Part shown: piece after piece, positions 6,268-13,769 of the stretch
How positions within the stretch are numbered: position 1 is the stretch's first letter
Layout of the letters: each line of letters begins with the position of its first letter
Origin: Gammaproteobacteria bacterium
Lineage (GTDB): Bacteria; Pseudomonadota; Gammaproteobacteria; GCA-001735895
Assembly (NCBI GenBank): GCA_003231795.1
Contig: QIJI01000154.1
Coordinates: 1-22,313 of the forward strand
Length of the DNA stretch: 22,313 nt
Direction of reading: 5' to 3'
Notes under the pieces: model-generated
The model's input: only the letters and a program-made list of their open reading frames with translations
Database searches by the model: none
Told to the model about the DNA's origin: nothing
Translations under genes and position numbers: made by a program

Positions 6268-6828
6268 TCACGATGGCCGCTTCCTCAATGTGCTTCCGCA
6301 GTCGAGCAATTTTATCTCACTTGCGGCAATGCCGCCCGTGTTAAAGCCACCAATAATCGCATCGAGTTCGTTGGCAAACTGCTTTTGCATTTGAATGCGG
6401 TTGCGCACGTTTGAGCGTCCGCTGCGATTGGCGCTGGTTGAGACCAGCGGAGACTGCAGCCCCTCACATAAGGTTTGAATCAACGGATGCGAGCAAATCC
6501 GGATCGCAACCGTCGGGTGGTTACCGCGAATCCAGACGGGGCAATAATCGCTTGCCGGAACCAGCCAGGTAGTGGGGTGATTGGTTGTTTGCGCAATTGT
6601 TTCCAGATCCGCGGCGTTTACGTCGATGTAGGCACGGCAAAATTCGATTCGGGAAGACAACAGGATTAAACCTTTGTCGGCATGGCGGTTTTTAATTTGC
6701 AGCAAACGTGACACGCTCGATGCGATTAGCGGGTGGCAGCCAAGACCCCAGATGGTGTCGGTGGGATAGCCGAAGACGGCACCTCGGGATACCGCAAGAA
6801 TGAAGCGATTGAGGGCCCAGGGACTCAT
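6268..6828 (-). CDS. tsaC: Threonylcarbamoyl-AMP synthase
   Basis: A 186-residue Sua5/YciO/YrdC protein of the short TsaC type. It makes threonylcarbamoyl-AMP from threonine, bicarbonate and ATP, the first step of the t6A37 modification in tRNAs reading ANN codons. Visible family features are FGYPTDTIWGLGC (residues 19-31), the KNRHADKGLIL active-site block near 46-56, VAIRICSHPL, and SPLVSTSANRSG. The C-terminal Sua5 domain is absent, as expected for TsaC. It starts 12 nt after the topA stop and is followed by hemF, a neighbourhood also seen in pseudomonads. No clear Shine-Dalgarno precedes the ATG, which suggests coupling to topA. Confidence 0.93.
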   Translation of the reverse strand: MSPWALNRFILAVSRGAVFGYPTDTIWGLGCHPLIASSVSRLLQIKNRHADKGLILLSSRIEFCRAYIDVNAADLETIAQTTNHPTTWLVPASDYCPVWIRGNHPTVAIRICSHPLIQTLCEGLQSPLVSTSANRSGRSNVRNRIQMQKQFANELDAIIGGFNTGGIAASEIKLLDCGSTLRKRPS

Positions 6829-6840
6829 CAGATATGGAAT

Positions 6841-9264
6841 CTAGGTTGAGTCGGCAGGTGCTTTTTTGCCGGTGCTCTTTTTCTTCGCAGATTTTTTCTT
6901 TACGGCCTTCTTTTTGGCTGCCTTTTTCGGGGCCGCTTTCTTTTTGGTTGCTGCTTTTTTGCGTCGTGACTTAGGTAATGGTGCTTTTTCGATAAGCTCC
7001 AGGCAGGTTTCCAGGTCCAGTGTTGACGGATCTTCAACGTCTTTCGGCATGCGCGCGTTTTTAATGCCATCGGTAATATAAGAACCGTAACGCCCGCGCA
7101 AGATTTTAACATCGGTACCTTCGAATACCTTGATCTCGCGATTGGCGTCAAACTCTTTCTTTTCCGCCACCAATTCAAGTGCCCGTTCCAGTGTCACGGT
7201 ATAGGGATCATCACCTTCCTTGACCTTGAGCGAGACAAACTTGCTATCGTATTTGATGTAAGGTCCGAAGCGTCCGATATTCGCAGAAATCTGTTCGCCT
7301 TCGGGAGATTCGCCAAGCTCGCGCGGCAACTTGTACAGCTCGAGTGCTTCCTCAAGCGTAATGCTGTCCATTTTCTGCCCGGGTCTGAGGCCAGCAAAAA
7401 GTGGTTTTTCTTCGTCATCGCGAGTCCCGATTTGAACAAACGGACCATAACGGCCCATGCGAACCGTAATCGGCTTACCGCTTGTTTCATCGATGCCCAG
7501 TTGGCGCGCCTGGATCGCCTCATCACGACTCACCGACTCCATTTTTTCATCGACGAGAGCTTTAAAAGTGGTCCAGAAATTTTCCATCAGCGGCAGCCAG
7601 TCGGTTTCACCACGTGATATAGCATCGAGTGAGTCTTCCAGTTGAGCGGTGAAATCGTAATCGACATATTGTGGAAAATGCTGGGTCAGAAACCTCGCTA
7701 CCACTCGACCAACATCGGTAGGATGAAAACGTTTGCTGTCCAGTTCGACATATTCGCGATCCAGCAGTGTGGTAATGATCGATGCATAGGTTGAGGGTCG
7801 CCCAATCCCATATTCTTCCAGCGTCTTCACCAGCGAAGCTTCGCTAAAGCGGGGAGGCGGTTCGGTAAAATGCTGTTCCAGCCTTATTTCCTGCAACTCG
7901 ACGATATCGCCCTGTTTCATTGCTGGCAGTATGTTTTCCTTGTTGTCATCCTGACGGGGCTCGTCCTGATCTTCGATATAAACGCGCATAAAACCAAGAT
8001 CGCGAATAGTCGAACCGGTCGCGCGAAAGGTATTGTCTTCGCCGCAGGCCAGATCGATTGATACGGTGTCGAGGGTGGCATGTATCATTTGGCATGCCAT
8101 GGTGCGTTTCCAGATCAGGCTGTAAAGGCGAAATTCGTCATCGCCCAGATGCGCCTTTATCTTAAACGGCTCGTTGCGTACGCTGGTGGGCCGAATCGCT
8201 TCATGCGCTTCCTGCGCATTTTTAGATTTTGTTTTATATTCGGGCGGAGTTTCGGGTACATTTTCGATGCCAAATTTTTCTGCAATGAATTCGCGAATTT
8301 CATTCAGTGCATCGTTCGACAATGTTACCGAGTCGGTACGCATATAAGTAATTAAACCTACCTGACCGGCGCCTATATCGATACCTTCATATAATCGTTG
8401 CGCGGTGCGCATGGTGCGCTGAGCGCCGAATCCCAGTTTGCGTGCTGCTTCTTGTTGCAAGGTAGAAGTGGTAAACGGGGGAGTCGGATTGCGCTTGCGC
8501 TGCTTCTTTTCAACTTCGACAACGTGTAACTTGCCCTGTGCCGCATCGCTCAGTTGTTTGTGTGCTGAGTTGGCCTGATCGGCGTTGGTAATCGTAAACT
8601 GCTTGACCTTTTCTTTCTCAAGCCGAGTTAATTTTGCGCTAAACGGTTGGCCTTCGAAATTATTATCGGACTCGATGCTCCAGTATTCCTGTGGATCGAA
8701 GGCCTCGATTTCAAGCTCACGCTCGACAATCATTCTTAAGGCAGGACTCTGTACTCTGCCGGCGGACAGTCCGCGCCTGATCTTACGCCACAGTAACGGC
8801 GACAGGTTGAATCCAACCAGATAATCGAGTGCGCGGCGGGCCTGTTGTGCATTGACCAGGTCCATGGTGATTTCGCGCGGATTGGCAATCGCATCTGAAA
8901 CTGCCTGTTTGGTAATCTCGTAAAAAGCGACTCGATAAGCGGTTTTGTTCTTCATCAAATTCTTTTCCCGCAGCAACTCGTACAGGTGCCAGGAAATGGC
9001 CTCACCTTCGCGGTCCGGGTCAGTCGCGAGGTAGATCGAATCGGCCTTTTTCAATTCCTTTTTGATGTTTGCGATATGTTTCTGGTTACGTTCGACCGTG
9101 GCGTAGTTCATCTTGAAGTTGTTGTCGGTCTCAACTGCACCTTCCTTGGGAATCAGATCGCGCACATGCCCGTACGAAGCAAGAACTTTAAAGTCCTTGC
9201 CCAGATATTTCTCAATGGTTTTTGCTTTAGCCGGAGACTCTACGATGACGAGATGGCTGGGCAT
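6841..9264 (-). CDS. topA: DNA topoisomerase I (type IA) without zinc ribbons
   Basis: An 807-residue omega protein that relaxes negative supercoils. The TOPRIM domain has E9 and the TDPDREGE acidic triad (D82, D84, E86). The catalytic tyrosine is Y307 in GLITYMRTDS, and SAGRVQSPALR (167-177) is also conserved. After the core, instead of the four-cysteine zinc ribbons of E. coli TopA, there are three glycine/aromatic repeats, GRYGPFVQIG, GRFGPYIKYD and GRYGSYITDG, matching the topoisomerase C-terminal repeat. No paired cysteines occur in this part. The last 43 or so residues are a lysine/alanine-rich tail resembling histone H1 tails. Start ATG 9264 gives MPSHLVIVESPAKAKTIEKY, the standard N-terminus. 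It lies 43 nt downstream of smg. Confidence 0.97.
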   Translation of the reverse strand: MPSHLVIVESPAKAKTIEKYLGKDFKVLASYGHVRDLIPKEGAVETDNNFKMNYATVERNQKHIANIKKELKKADSIYLATDPDREGEAISWHLYELLREKNLMKNKTAYRVAFYEITKQAVSDAIANPREITMDLVNAQQARRALDYLVGFNLSPLLWRKIRRGLSAGRVQSPALRMIVERELEIEAFDPQEYWSIESDNNFEGQPFSAKLTRLEKEKVKQFTITNADQANSAHKQLSDAAQGKLHVVEVEKKQRKRNPTPPFTTSTLQQEAARKLGFGAQRTMRTAQRLYEGIDIGAGQVGLITYMRTDSVTLSNDALNEIREFIAEKFGIENVPETPPEYKTKSKNAQEAHEAIRPTSVRNEPFKIKAHLGDDEFRLYSLIWKRTMACQMIHATLDTVSIDLACGEDNTFRATGSTIRDLGFMRVYIEDQDEPRQDDNKENILPAMKQGDIVELQEIRLEQHFTEPPPRFSEASLVKTLEEYGIGRPSTYASIITTLLDREYVELDSKRFHPTDVGRVVARFLTQHFPQYVDYDFTAQLEDSLDAISRGETDWLPLMENFWTTFKALVDEKMESVSRDEAIQARQLGIDETSGKPITVRMGRYGPFVQIGTRDDEEKPLFAGLRPGQKMDSITLEEALELYKLPRELGESPEGEQISANIGRFGPYIKYDSKFVSLKVKEGDDPYTVTLERALELVAEKKEFDANREIKVFEGTDVKILRGRYGSYITDGIKNARMPKDVEDPSTLDLETCLELIEKAPLPKSRRKKAATKKKAAPKKAAKKKAVKKKSAKKKSTGKKAPADST

Positions 9265-9307
9265 TAAATGTCAATGACCCGAAACAATATTAGATCCTCT
9301 TCATGGT

Positions 9308-9790
9308 TTAATGGAATATGGCGGGTTGATCGGCAAACACAATATCTTCGTAGTGCATCAATGCATTTTCATCTTGCTCGTCTGCACTGTTGAACAATAC
9401 CATCATCACGACCCATTTGAGTTCTTCGGTATCCACTTCGGAGTCCGACTCGAGCGCCATTACGCGATTGATTACCATTTCACGCAATTTGGGAGTCAGT
9501 ACCCCGGACTGTTCCAGAAACATTAGAAAGCCCTGTGCACTGTAAGACAGGCGAGCACTCTCTTCGGCTGCCAGAATGCGCGTAGCGCTCGAAGATTGAC
9601 TACCACCGAGATCGTCTTCATCTTCCGCCAGGCCGTCCAGCCATTCGAATGCCTTGTCTATTTCGATCGGCTCAAAACCGGCTGCACGCAAATCAGTATC
9701 GATGCCGTCCCGGTCTTCGGGAAGGTTTTCATCCTGGTCTGCATAGCTCGAAAATATGTACATCAAAACGTCGATAACGCCTTCTTTCAT
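9308..9790 (-). CDS. smg: Smg family protein (DUF494)
   Basis: A 160-residue acidic protein with the Smg start (VIDVLMYIFSSY), a middle part containing AGFEPIEIDKAFEWLDGL, and an end part EELKWVVMMVLFNS. The family sits next to dprA throughout gammaproteobacteria. Its molecular role is not established, so the name records family and context only. The ATG overlaps the dprA stop as ATGA (9787-9790), implying coupled translation. topA follows on the same strand. Confidence 0.93.
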   Translation of the reverse strand: MKEGVIDVLMYIFSSYADQDENLPEDRDGIDTDLRAAGFEPIEIDKAFEWLDGLAEDEDDLGGSQSSSATRILAAEESARLSYSAQGFLMFLEQSGVLTPKLREMVINRVMALESDSEVDTEELKWVVMMVLFNSADEQDENALMHYEDIVFADQPAIFH

Positions 9791-10902
9791 GTATACCTCG
9801 AATGGTTCCTGACGTAGCAGCCGCCGGGTGCCGATTGAATAAATTCATTGATCTCAAGTATCAGTAGCATGGATGAAAGCTTGTCGATGGTCAAGCCACT
9901 GCGTCGCACTAGCGTGTCGGATGTGACGGGATCGTAACCAATCGCCTCGAGCAGGCTTTGATGCTCCAGATCCAGTTCCAATGTCGCTGTTGTTGAAGTC
10001 TGATTTTGGTGTTCCAACGCGAATTCCATAAGGTTTGATAGCTCCTTCGTAATATCTGCCGGTTGTTCTACCAGCTTTGCGCCATCGCGTATTAACTGGT
10101 GACATCCCCGGGTTTGTGGATTGTGAATTGAGCCCGGAATGGCAAATACATCGCGTCCCTGTTCACCTGCGAGACGGGCGGTAATCAGTGAACCACTGCG
10201 TTGGGCTGCTTCGATAACCAGAGTCGCCAGAGAAAGCCCGCTGATAACCCGGTTTCGTTGCGGGAAATTGGCAGGGCGGGGTCGGGTTCCGAGTGGGAAT
10301 TCGGATGCGAGTACACCACAGTCGAGAATCTCTTGCGCCAGCTTGCGATTTTCAATCGGATAAATCTGGTCCAGGCCGGTGCCGGTAATCGCGATGGTTC
10401 CGCTGCCGGCGAGCAATGCGCCTCGATGTGCCTGGGTATCGATCCCCAATGCCATACCACTGGTGATTGTCAGACCCGCCACGGATAGTTGTTGCGCAAA
10501 TTCGAATGCAGTTTGCGCTCCACCCGGTGTGCACAGACGGCTGCCAACGATGGCAATTTGTGGATTTTGTAACAGGTTTGCGTTGCCGCTGGTATAGAGC
10601 AGCGCCGGGAAGTCGGGTATTTGGCGTAGTAAAGCAGGATAGCTACTGTCTCGATAAGTCAGAATCCGGTTTGTCGGGTTTTCGGCCCATATCAGGTCCT
10701 GCTTCACCTGCGCGGGTTTTGAAGTCAGTATCTTGCTGACCATCCGTGATTCAAGCCCGAACTGTTTCAGCTCAAGTTTACTGCTGCCACGGATTCGACG
10801 GGCATCGCCATCGAATTGCTCGAGCAAATGGATTAACGCCCTGCGATTAGGGCCGAAGCTATGGTAGAGGTGGAGAAAATCCTGGCACGGGTCCATCCGC
10901 AT
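9787..10902 (-). CDS. dprA: DNA-processing protein A (RecA loader in transformation)
   Basis: DprA/Smf binds incoming single-stranded DNA and loads RecA. The 371-residue protein has an N-terminal SAM-like region, then the extended Rossmann fold: IAIVGSR, TSGMALGIDTQAHRGAL, TGTGLDQIYP, FPQRNRVISGLS, EAAQRSGSLITARLAGEQGRD (split over its loops) and a final PGSIHNPQTRGCHQLIRDGA. A C-terminal winged helix (about 305-365) resembles the DML1-like domain. The open frame extends to a TTG at 10914; I prefer the ATG at 10902, with a G-run 5 nt upstream, and an ATG at 10896 is also possible. It is downstream of the LysM lipoprotein gene. If the latter is TsaP, the pair links pilus and transformation functions, but DprA is also kept in species not known to transform. 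Confidence 0.95.
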   Translation of the reverse strand: MRMDPCQDFLHLYHSFGPNRRALIHLLEQFDGDARRIRGSSKLELKQFGLESRMVSKILTSKPAQVKQDLIWAENPTNRILTYRDSSYPALLRQIPDFPALLYTSGNANLLQNPQIAIVGSRLCTPGGAQTAFEFAQQLSVAGLTITSGMALGIDTQAHRGALLAGSGTIAITGTGLDQIYPIENRKLAQEILDCGVLASEFPLGTRPRPANFPQRNRVISGLSLATLVIEAAQRSGSLITARLAGEQGRDVFAIPGSIHNPQTRGCHQLIRDGAKLVEQPADITKELSNLMEFALEHQNQTSTTATLELDLEHQSLLEAIGYDPVTSDTLVRRSGLTIDKLSSMLLILEINEFIQSAPGGCYVRNHSRYT

Positions 10903-10981
10903 GGTTGCCCCCAAGTTCCTTTTGTAGACACGGGTATATTAACAGTTCCCGCAGCAGGGGGCTAGTGATCGACCTCCGGTC

Positions 10982-12160
10982 TTAAGGAGACTCGACGTAA
11001 TCCCCGGTAGTAACCGGACTGATGGCTTCCATGATTAGTGCATAACTCATTTTTTCAAACGAGCGGATAACCATCGCCACGCCAATCCGCTCATCGGGTA
11101 GTTTGACGCGAAAGCGTGGATCAGGTTCGGCATAATCGGGGATAATTTTGCCATAGCGGCGGATACTCAGGATGTTTCCTGTTTCGAGTCCATCCCGCTG
11201 ACCGAGATTAATTGCGATGGTTTGATACTGACCTGATTGTGATATTGCATCCAGTAACGAAACAATGGCGCCGTTGACCTCGGTGCTGGGTGGTTTGGGG
11301 AAGAAATCACGTTCAAAGTTGATGTTGTCTATCGGCATGACGCGATCGTTACGCAGTATTTCACGTTCTGAATTGGTGACTCTGACCGAAGCCGGATCAC
11401 CGCGTAATAATAACTTCGTTTCACCAACATATATAGCTTCGTAGCCAAGCAATTCGTTGGTTATCGGATCGAACATGGGGCGGCTAGGGCGATAGATCTG
11501 ATAACGTCCGTTACCGCTTGAGGTATCCAGTTTACGGACGTAGAGCTTGTCGTTAATACTGTTCACCAGGTGATCATCAACACTGGCCAGAACGTAGGCC
11601 GAGTTGGCGAGTGTTTCTGCATCGACGATGATCGGACGTTCGAGCAGATGTCGAATCGATTCAATCGGGATGGATGGAATGCTGGCATCAATCGACTGGG
11701 AACGCACGCGAGGCGTGATCTTGACAACTTTCAATCCACCCTGGGTTTGAGCCAGAATAGATCCGTCGGCACCCCGGGTTAATAGCTGAACCCGCTTTTC
11801 ACCACCTATATATATGATAGATAGAATGTCACCCGGGTAAATCAGGTGTGGATTTTCAACTTGCGGGTTTTTAAACCAGATTTCAGGCCAGAACCAGGGG
11901 TCACGCAGAAATACCGAAGAGATGTCCCATAGCGTATCGCCTTCTTGTACAATATAGGTTTCAGGATATTCAGGTTCGTAAACGATTGTTTCCTCAGGCT
12001 CCGGCTCGGGAATGTTCGCTTCGACGGTGTTGACCTCGGAAACTTCTTCCTCTTCGTATACTACCGCATAGGGCGGTGGGGGTTTGGCGCAGGCGAAAAG
12101 CAACAACCCTGGGAGCAGAATCAATCCTTGTGTTAGCTGTCTTTTGGAGATGGTAGGCAT
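10982..12160 (-). CDS. LysM-domain lipoprotein, TsaP-like
   Basis: A 392-residue envelope protein. A lipoprotein signal peptide ends in a lipobox with C24 (LLFAC). A Pro/Glu-rich spacer of about 40 residues (25-65) follows, then a LysM peptidoglycan-binding domain at about 69-115 (YIVQEGDTLWDIS ... NPHLIYPGDIL). The long C-terminal region contains an FlgT-like segment (QTIAINLGQRDGLETGNILSI). The same domain layout beside dprA and divergent from def is found in Pseudomonas PA0020/TsaP, which helps anchor the type IV pilus secretin PilQ to peptidoglycan. Homology to TsaP is inferred from layout and context; the lipobox and acidic spacer are features I can see but cannot compare fully. No pilus genes are in the window. 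Confidence 0.85.
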   Translation of the reverse strand: MPTISKRQLTQGLILLPGLLLFACAKPPPPYAVVYEEEEVSEVNTVEANIPEPEPEETIVYEPEYPETYIVQEGDTLWDISSVFLRDPWFWPEIWFKNPQVENPHLIYPGDILSIIYIGGEKRVQLLTRGADGSILAQTQGGLKVVKITPRVRSQSIDASIPSIPIESIRHLLERPIIVDAETLANSAYVLASVDDHLVNSINDKLYVRKLDTSSGNGRYQIYRPSRPMFDPITNELLGYEAIYVGETKLLLRGDPASVRVTNSEREILRNDRVMPIDNINFERDFFPKPPSTEVNGAIVSLLDAISQSGQYQTIAINLGQRDGLETGNILSIRRYGKIIPDYAEPDPRFRVKLPDERIGVAMVIRSFEKMSYALIMEAISPVTTGDYVESP

Positions 12161-12192
12161 AAAAACCCCGAAATTGCGGCATTGGTTTCTGG

Positions 12193-12220
12193 ATTGTAGT
12201 CGAAAATTAGTCGACTACAA
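12193..12220 (-). promoter_or_regulatory. Candidate promoter of the lysM–dprA series
   Basis: On the minus strand TTGTAG (12215-12220) and TACAAT (12193-12198) are separated by 16 nt. The -10 matches 5/6 and the -35 only 3/6. The implied transcription start is about 25 nt before the lipoprotein ATG at 12160. Both hexamers lie in the arms of the perfect inverted repeat at 12194-12220. Confidence 0.4.
12194..12220. repeat. Perfect 10-bp inverted repeat in the divergent lysM/def gap
   Basis: TTGTAGTCGA (12194-12203), a 7-nt AT-rich centre, and TCGACTACAA (12211-12220) form a perfect dyad. Read as RNA on the plus strand it is a hairpin followed by GCTTTTT (12221-12227), which looks like a weak intrinsic terminator, but no plus-strand gene lies upstream to be terminated. 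Because it covers the candidate lysM promoter and sits just upstream of the def -10, an operator is the better reading. Confidence 0.6.
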
Positions 12221-12244
12221 GCTTTTTAATGGGAAAGATTCTAA

Positions 12245-12250
12245 TATAAT
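12245..12250 (+). promoter_or_regulatory. Candidate -10 element for def
   Basis: An exact TATAAT lies 47 nt before the def ATG at 12298. The region 16-18 nt upstream is a T-run with no clear -35, so an activator or relaxed -35 would be needed. This is the only convincing promoter element seen upstream of the def–fmt–rsmB series. Confidence 0.5.
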
Positions 12251-12297
12251 CATCAACTTGGAACAACTACTTATTATTTTTCTTGAAGTTTTTCACA

Positions 12298-12804
12298 ATG
12301 GCTTTATTAAATATTTTACATTATCCAGATCCACGTCTTAGAACGGTCGCCAAAGCGGTCACCGATTTTGATGCTGAGCTTAAACAACTGGTCAACGATA
12401 TGTTCGAGACGATGTACGAAGCTCCGGGAATCGGGCTTGCTGCGACTCAGGTCGACGAACACATCAGACTCCTGGTGATGGATGTCTCTGAGCACAGAAA
12501 TCAGCCCAGATACCTGATAAATCCGAAAATTATTTCGGCTGATGGCGAAGAGGAAAGCGATGAGGGATGTCTGTCGGTGCCGGGGTTTTATGAAAAAGTA
12601 CGTCGCGCCGAAAATATCCGCGTACGCGCACAGGACGATAGCGGCGAAACTTCAGAATTTGAGGCACAAGGTACCGAGGCGGTTTGTATTCAACATGAAA
12701 TGGATCACCTGGAAGGCAAGTTGTTCGTCGATTACCTGTCCAACCTGAAGCGCAACCGGATTCGCAGCAAGCTGGTCAAAATGCAAAAGCAGCTGGTCGG
12801 TTAG
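12298..12804 (+). CDS. def: Peptide deformylase
   Basis: Removes the formyl group from the N-terminal formylmethionine of nascent proteins. The 168-residue protein has all three active-site motifs: GIGLAATQ (44-51), EGCLSVP (89-95, metal ligand C91) and QHEMDHLEGKLF (132-143, ligands H133 and H137, catalytic E134). The open frame begins at a TTG (12283), but the ATG at 12298 gives MALLNILHYPDPRLR, the standard N-terminus. It is first in the plus-strand series, and fmt follows 11 nt later; Def and Fmt are a functional pair. Confidence 0.96.
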   Translation: MALLNILHYPDPRLRTVAKAVTDFDAELKQLVNDMFETMYEAPGIGLAATQVDEHIRLLVMDVSEHRNQPRYLINPKIISADGEEESDEGCLSVPGFYEKVRRAENIRVRAQDDSGETSEFEAQGTEAVCIQHEMDHLEGKLFVDYLSNLKRNRIRSKLVKMQKQLVG

Positions 12805-12815
12805 CAAGTTATAAA

Positions 12816-13769
12816 ATGCTCAATATTGTCTACGCGGGTACTCCGGAATTTGCCGTTCCGGCGCTTGAATCCCTGTTGCAAAGCGATCACCGGGTGGTTG
12901 CGGTCTATACTCAGCCGGATCGTCCATCGGGTCGTGGGCGTAAAATGCGTGCCAGCCCGGTTAAAGCCTGTGCATTGTCTCATGACATTCCGATAGTTCA
13001 GCCAGACAGTTTCAAATCACAATCCGACATCGATACGATCAAGGCCCAAAATGCCGATTTAATCGTGGTGGCTGCCTATGGTTTGATTCTACCGCAGGCG
13101 GTACTCAATGCTGCACAAACCGGTTGTATCAATATTCACGCTTCGCTGTTACCACGGTGGCGTGGTGCCTCTCCGATACAGCAGGCGATTCTGGCTGGAG
13201 ACCAGCAAAGCGGTATTACCCTGATGAAAATGGAAAAGAGGCTGGATGCCGGTGCCGTTATTGCCAGTCGTAGTGTAAATATAGATTCTAAGTGGAGCGC
13301 GGCTGAGCTGCACGATGTACTGGCTCCACTGGGCGCGGGGCTGTTGATGGAAAGTCTGGGTGATATCGCCAGCGGTTTGAACCAGGCTCTGGCCCAGGAT
13401 GAATCGCTGGTCAGCTATGCTCCGCTAATTCACAAGTCACAGGCTGAAATTGACTGGAATAAATCCGCTTCGACACTGATCCACGAAATCAGGGCGTTTA
13501 ATTCATGGCCAGTCAGTTACACCGCTATTAGCGGTGAACTACTGCGAATCTGGCGCGCCCAGTCGCAACAACAGCATACTCCGGATGTACCCGGAACCGT
13601 GGTAGCGCATAACGCCTCGGGGGTTTACGTCAGTTGCAGTGATGCGGTAATACAGATTACCGAACTGCAGTATGCGGGACGTCGGCGATGCTCGGCGAGT
13701 GATGCGCTCAATGCTCGTAATCTGAGCGGTATCCGGCTTGGAGACGGTTTTGGTACTCTTTCACCATGA
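12816..13769 (+). CDS. fmt: Methionyl-tRNA formyltransferase
   Basis: Transfers a formyl group from 10-formyl-tetrahydrofolate to initiator Met-tRNA. It is 317 residues, normal length. The catalytic triad is visible as N106, H108 (INIHASLLP, with the SLLP signature at 110-113) and D144 (KRLDAGAVI). A C-terminal OB-like domain covers about 210-317 (AFNSWPVSY ... LQYAGRRR). The stop overlaps the rsmB start as ATGA at 13766-13769. The ribosome site is weak. Confidence 0.96.
   Translation: MLNIVYAGTPEFAVPALESLLQSDHRVVAVYTQPDRPSGRGRKMRASPVKACALSHDIPIVQPDSFKSQSDIDTIKAQNADLIVVAAYGLILPQAVLNAAQTGCINIHASLLPRWRGASPIQQAILAGDQQSGITLMKMEKRLDAGAVIASRSVNIDSKWSAAELHDVLAPLGAGLLMESLGDIASGLNQALAQDESLVSYAPLIHKSQAEIDWNKSASTLIHEIRAFNSWPVSYTAISGELLRIWRAQSQQQHTPDVPGTVVAHNASGVYVSCSDAVIQITELQYAGRRRCSASDALNARNLSGIRLGDGFGTLSP

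Noticed and set aside
6866..7178. Phe-rich plus-strand and Arg-rich alternate-frame proteins opposite the end of topA
   Set aside because: They are mirror products of the lysine-rich TopA tail.
10139..10739. Several overlapping plus-strand frames opposite dprA
   Set aside because: dprA is a well-conserved gene on the minus strand; these frames have no family features or ribosome sites.
12194..12227. Inverted repeat plus T-run as a simple rho-independent terminator
   Set aside because: The stem is AT-rich and no plus-strand gene lies upstream; it overlaps promoter-like elements instead.
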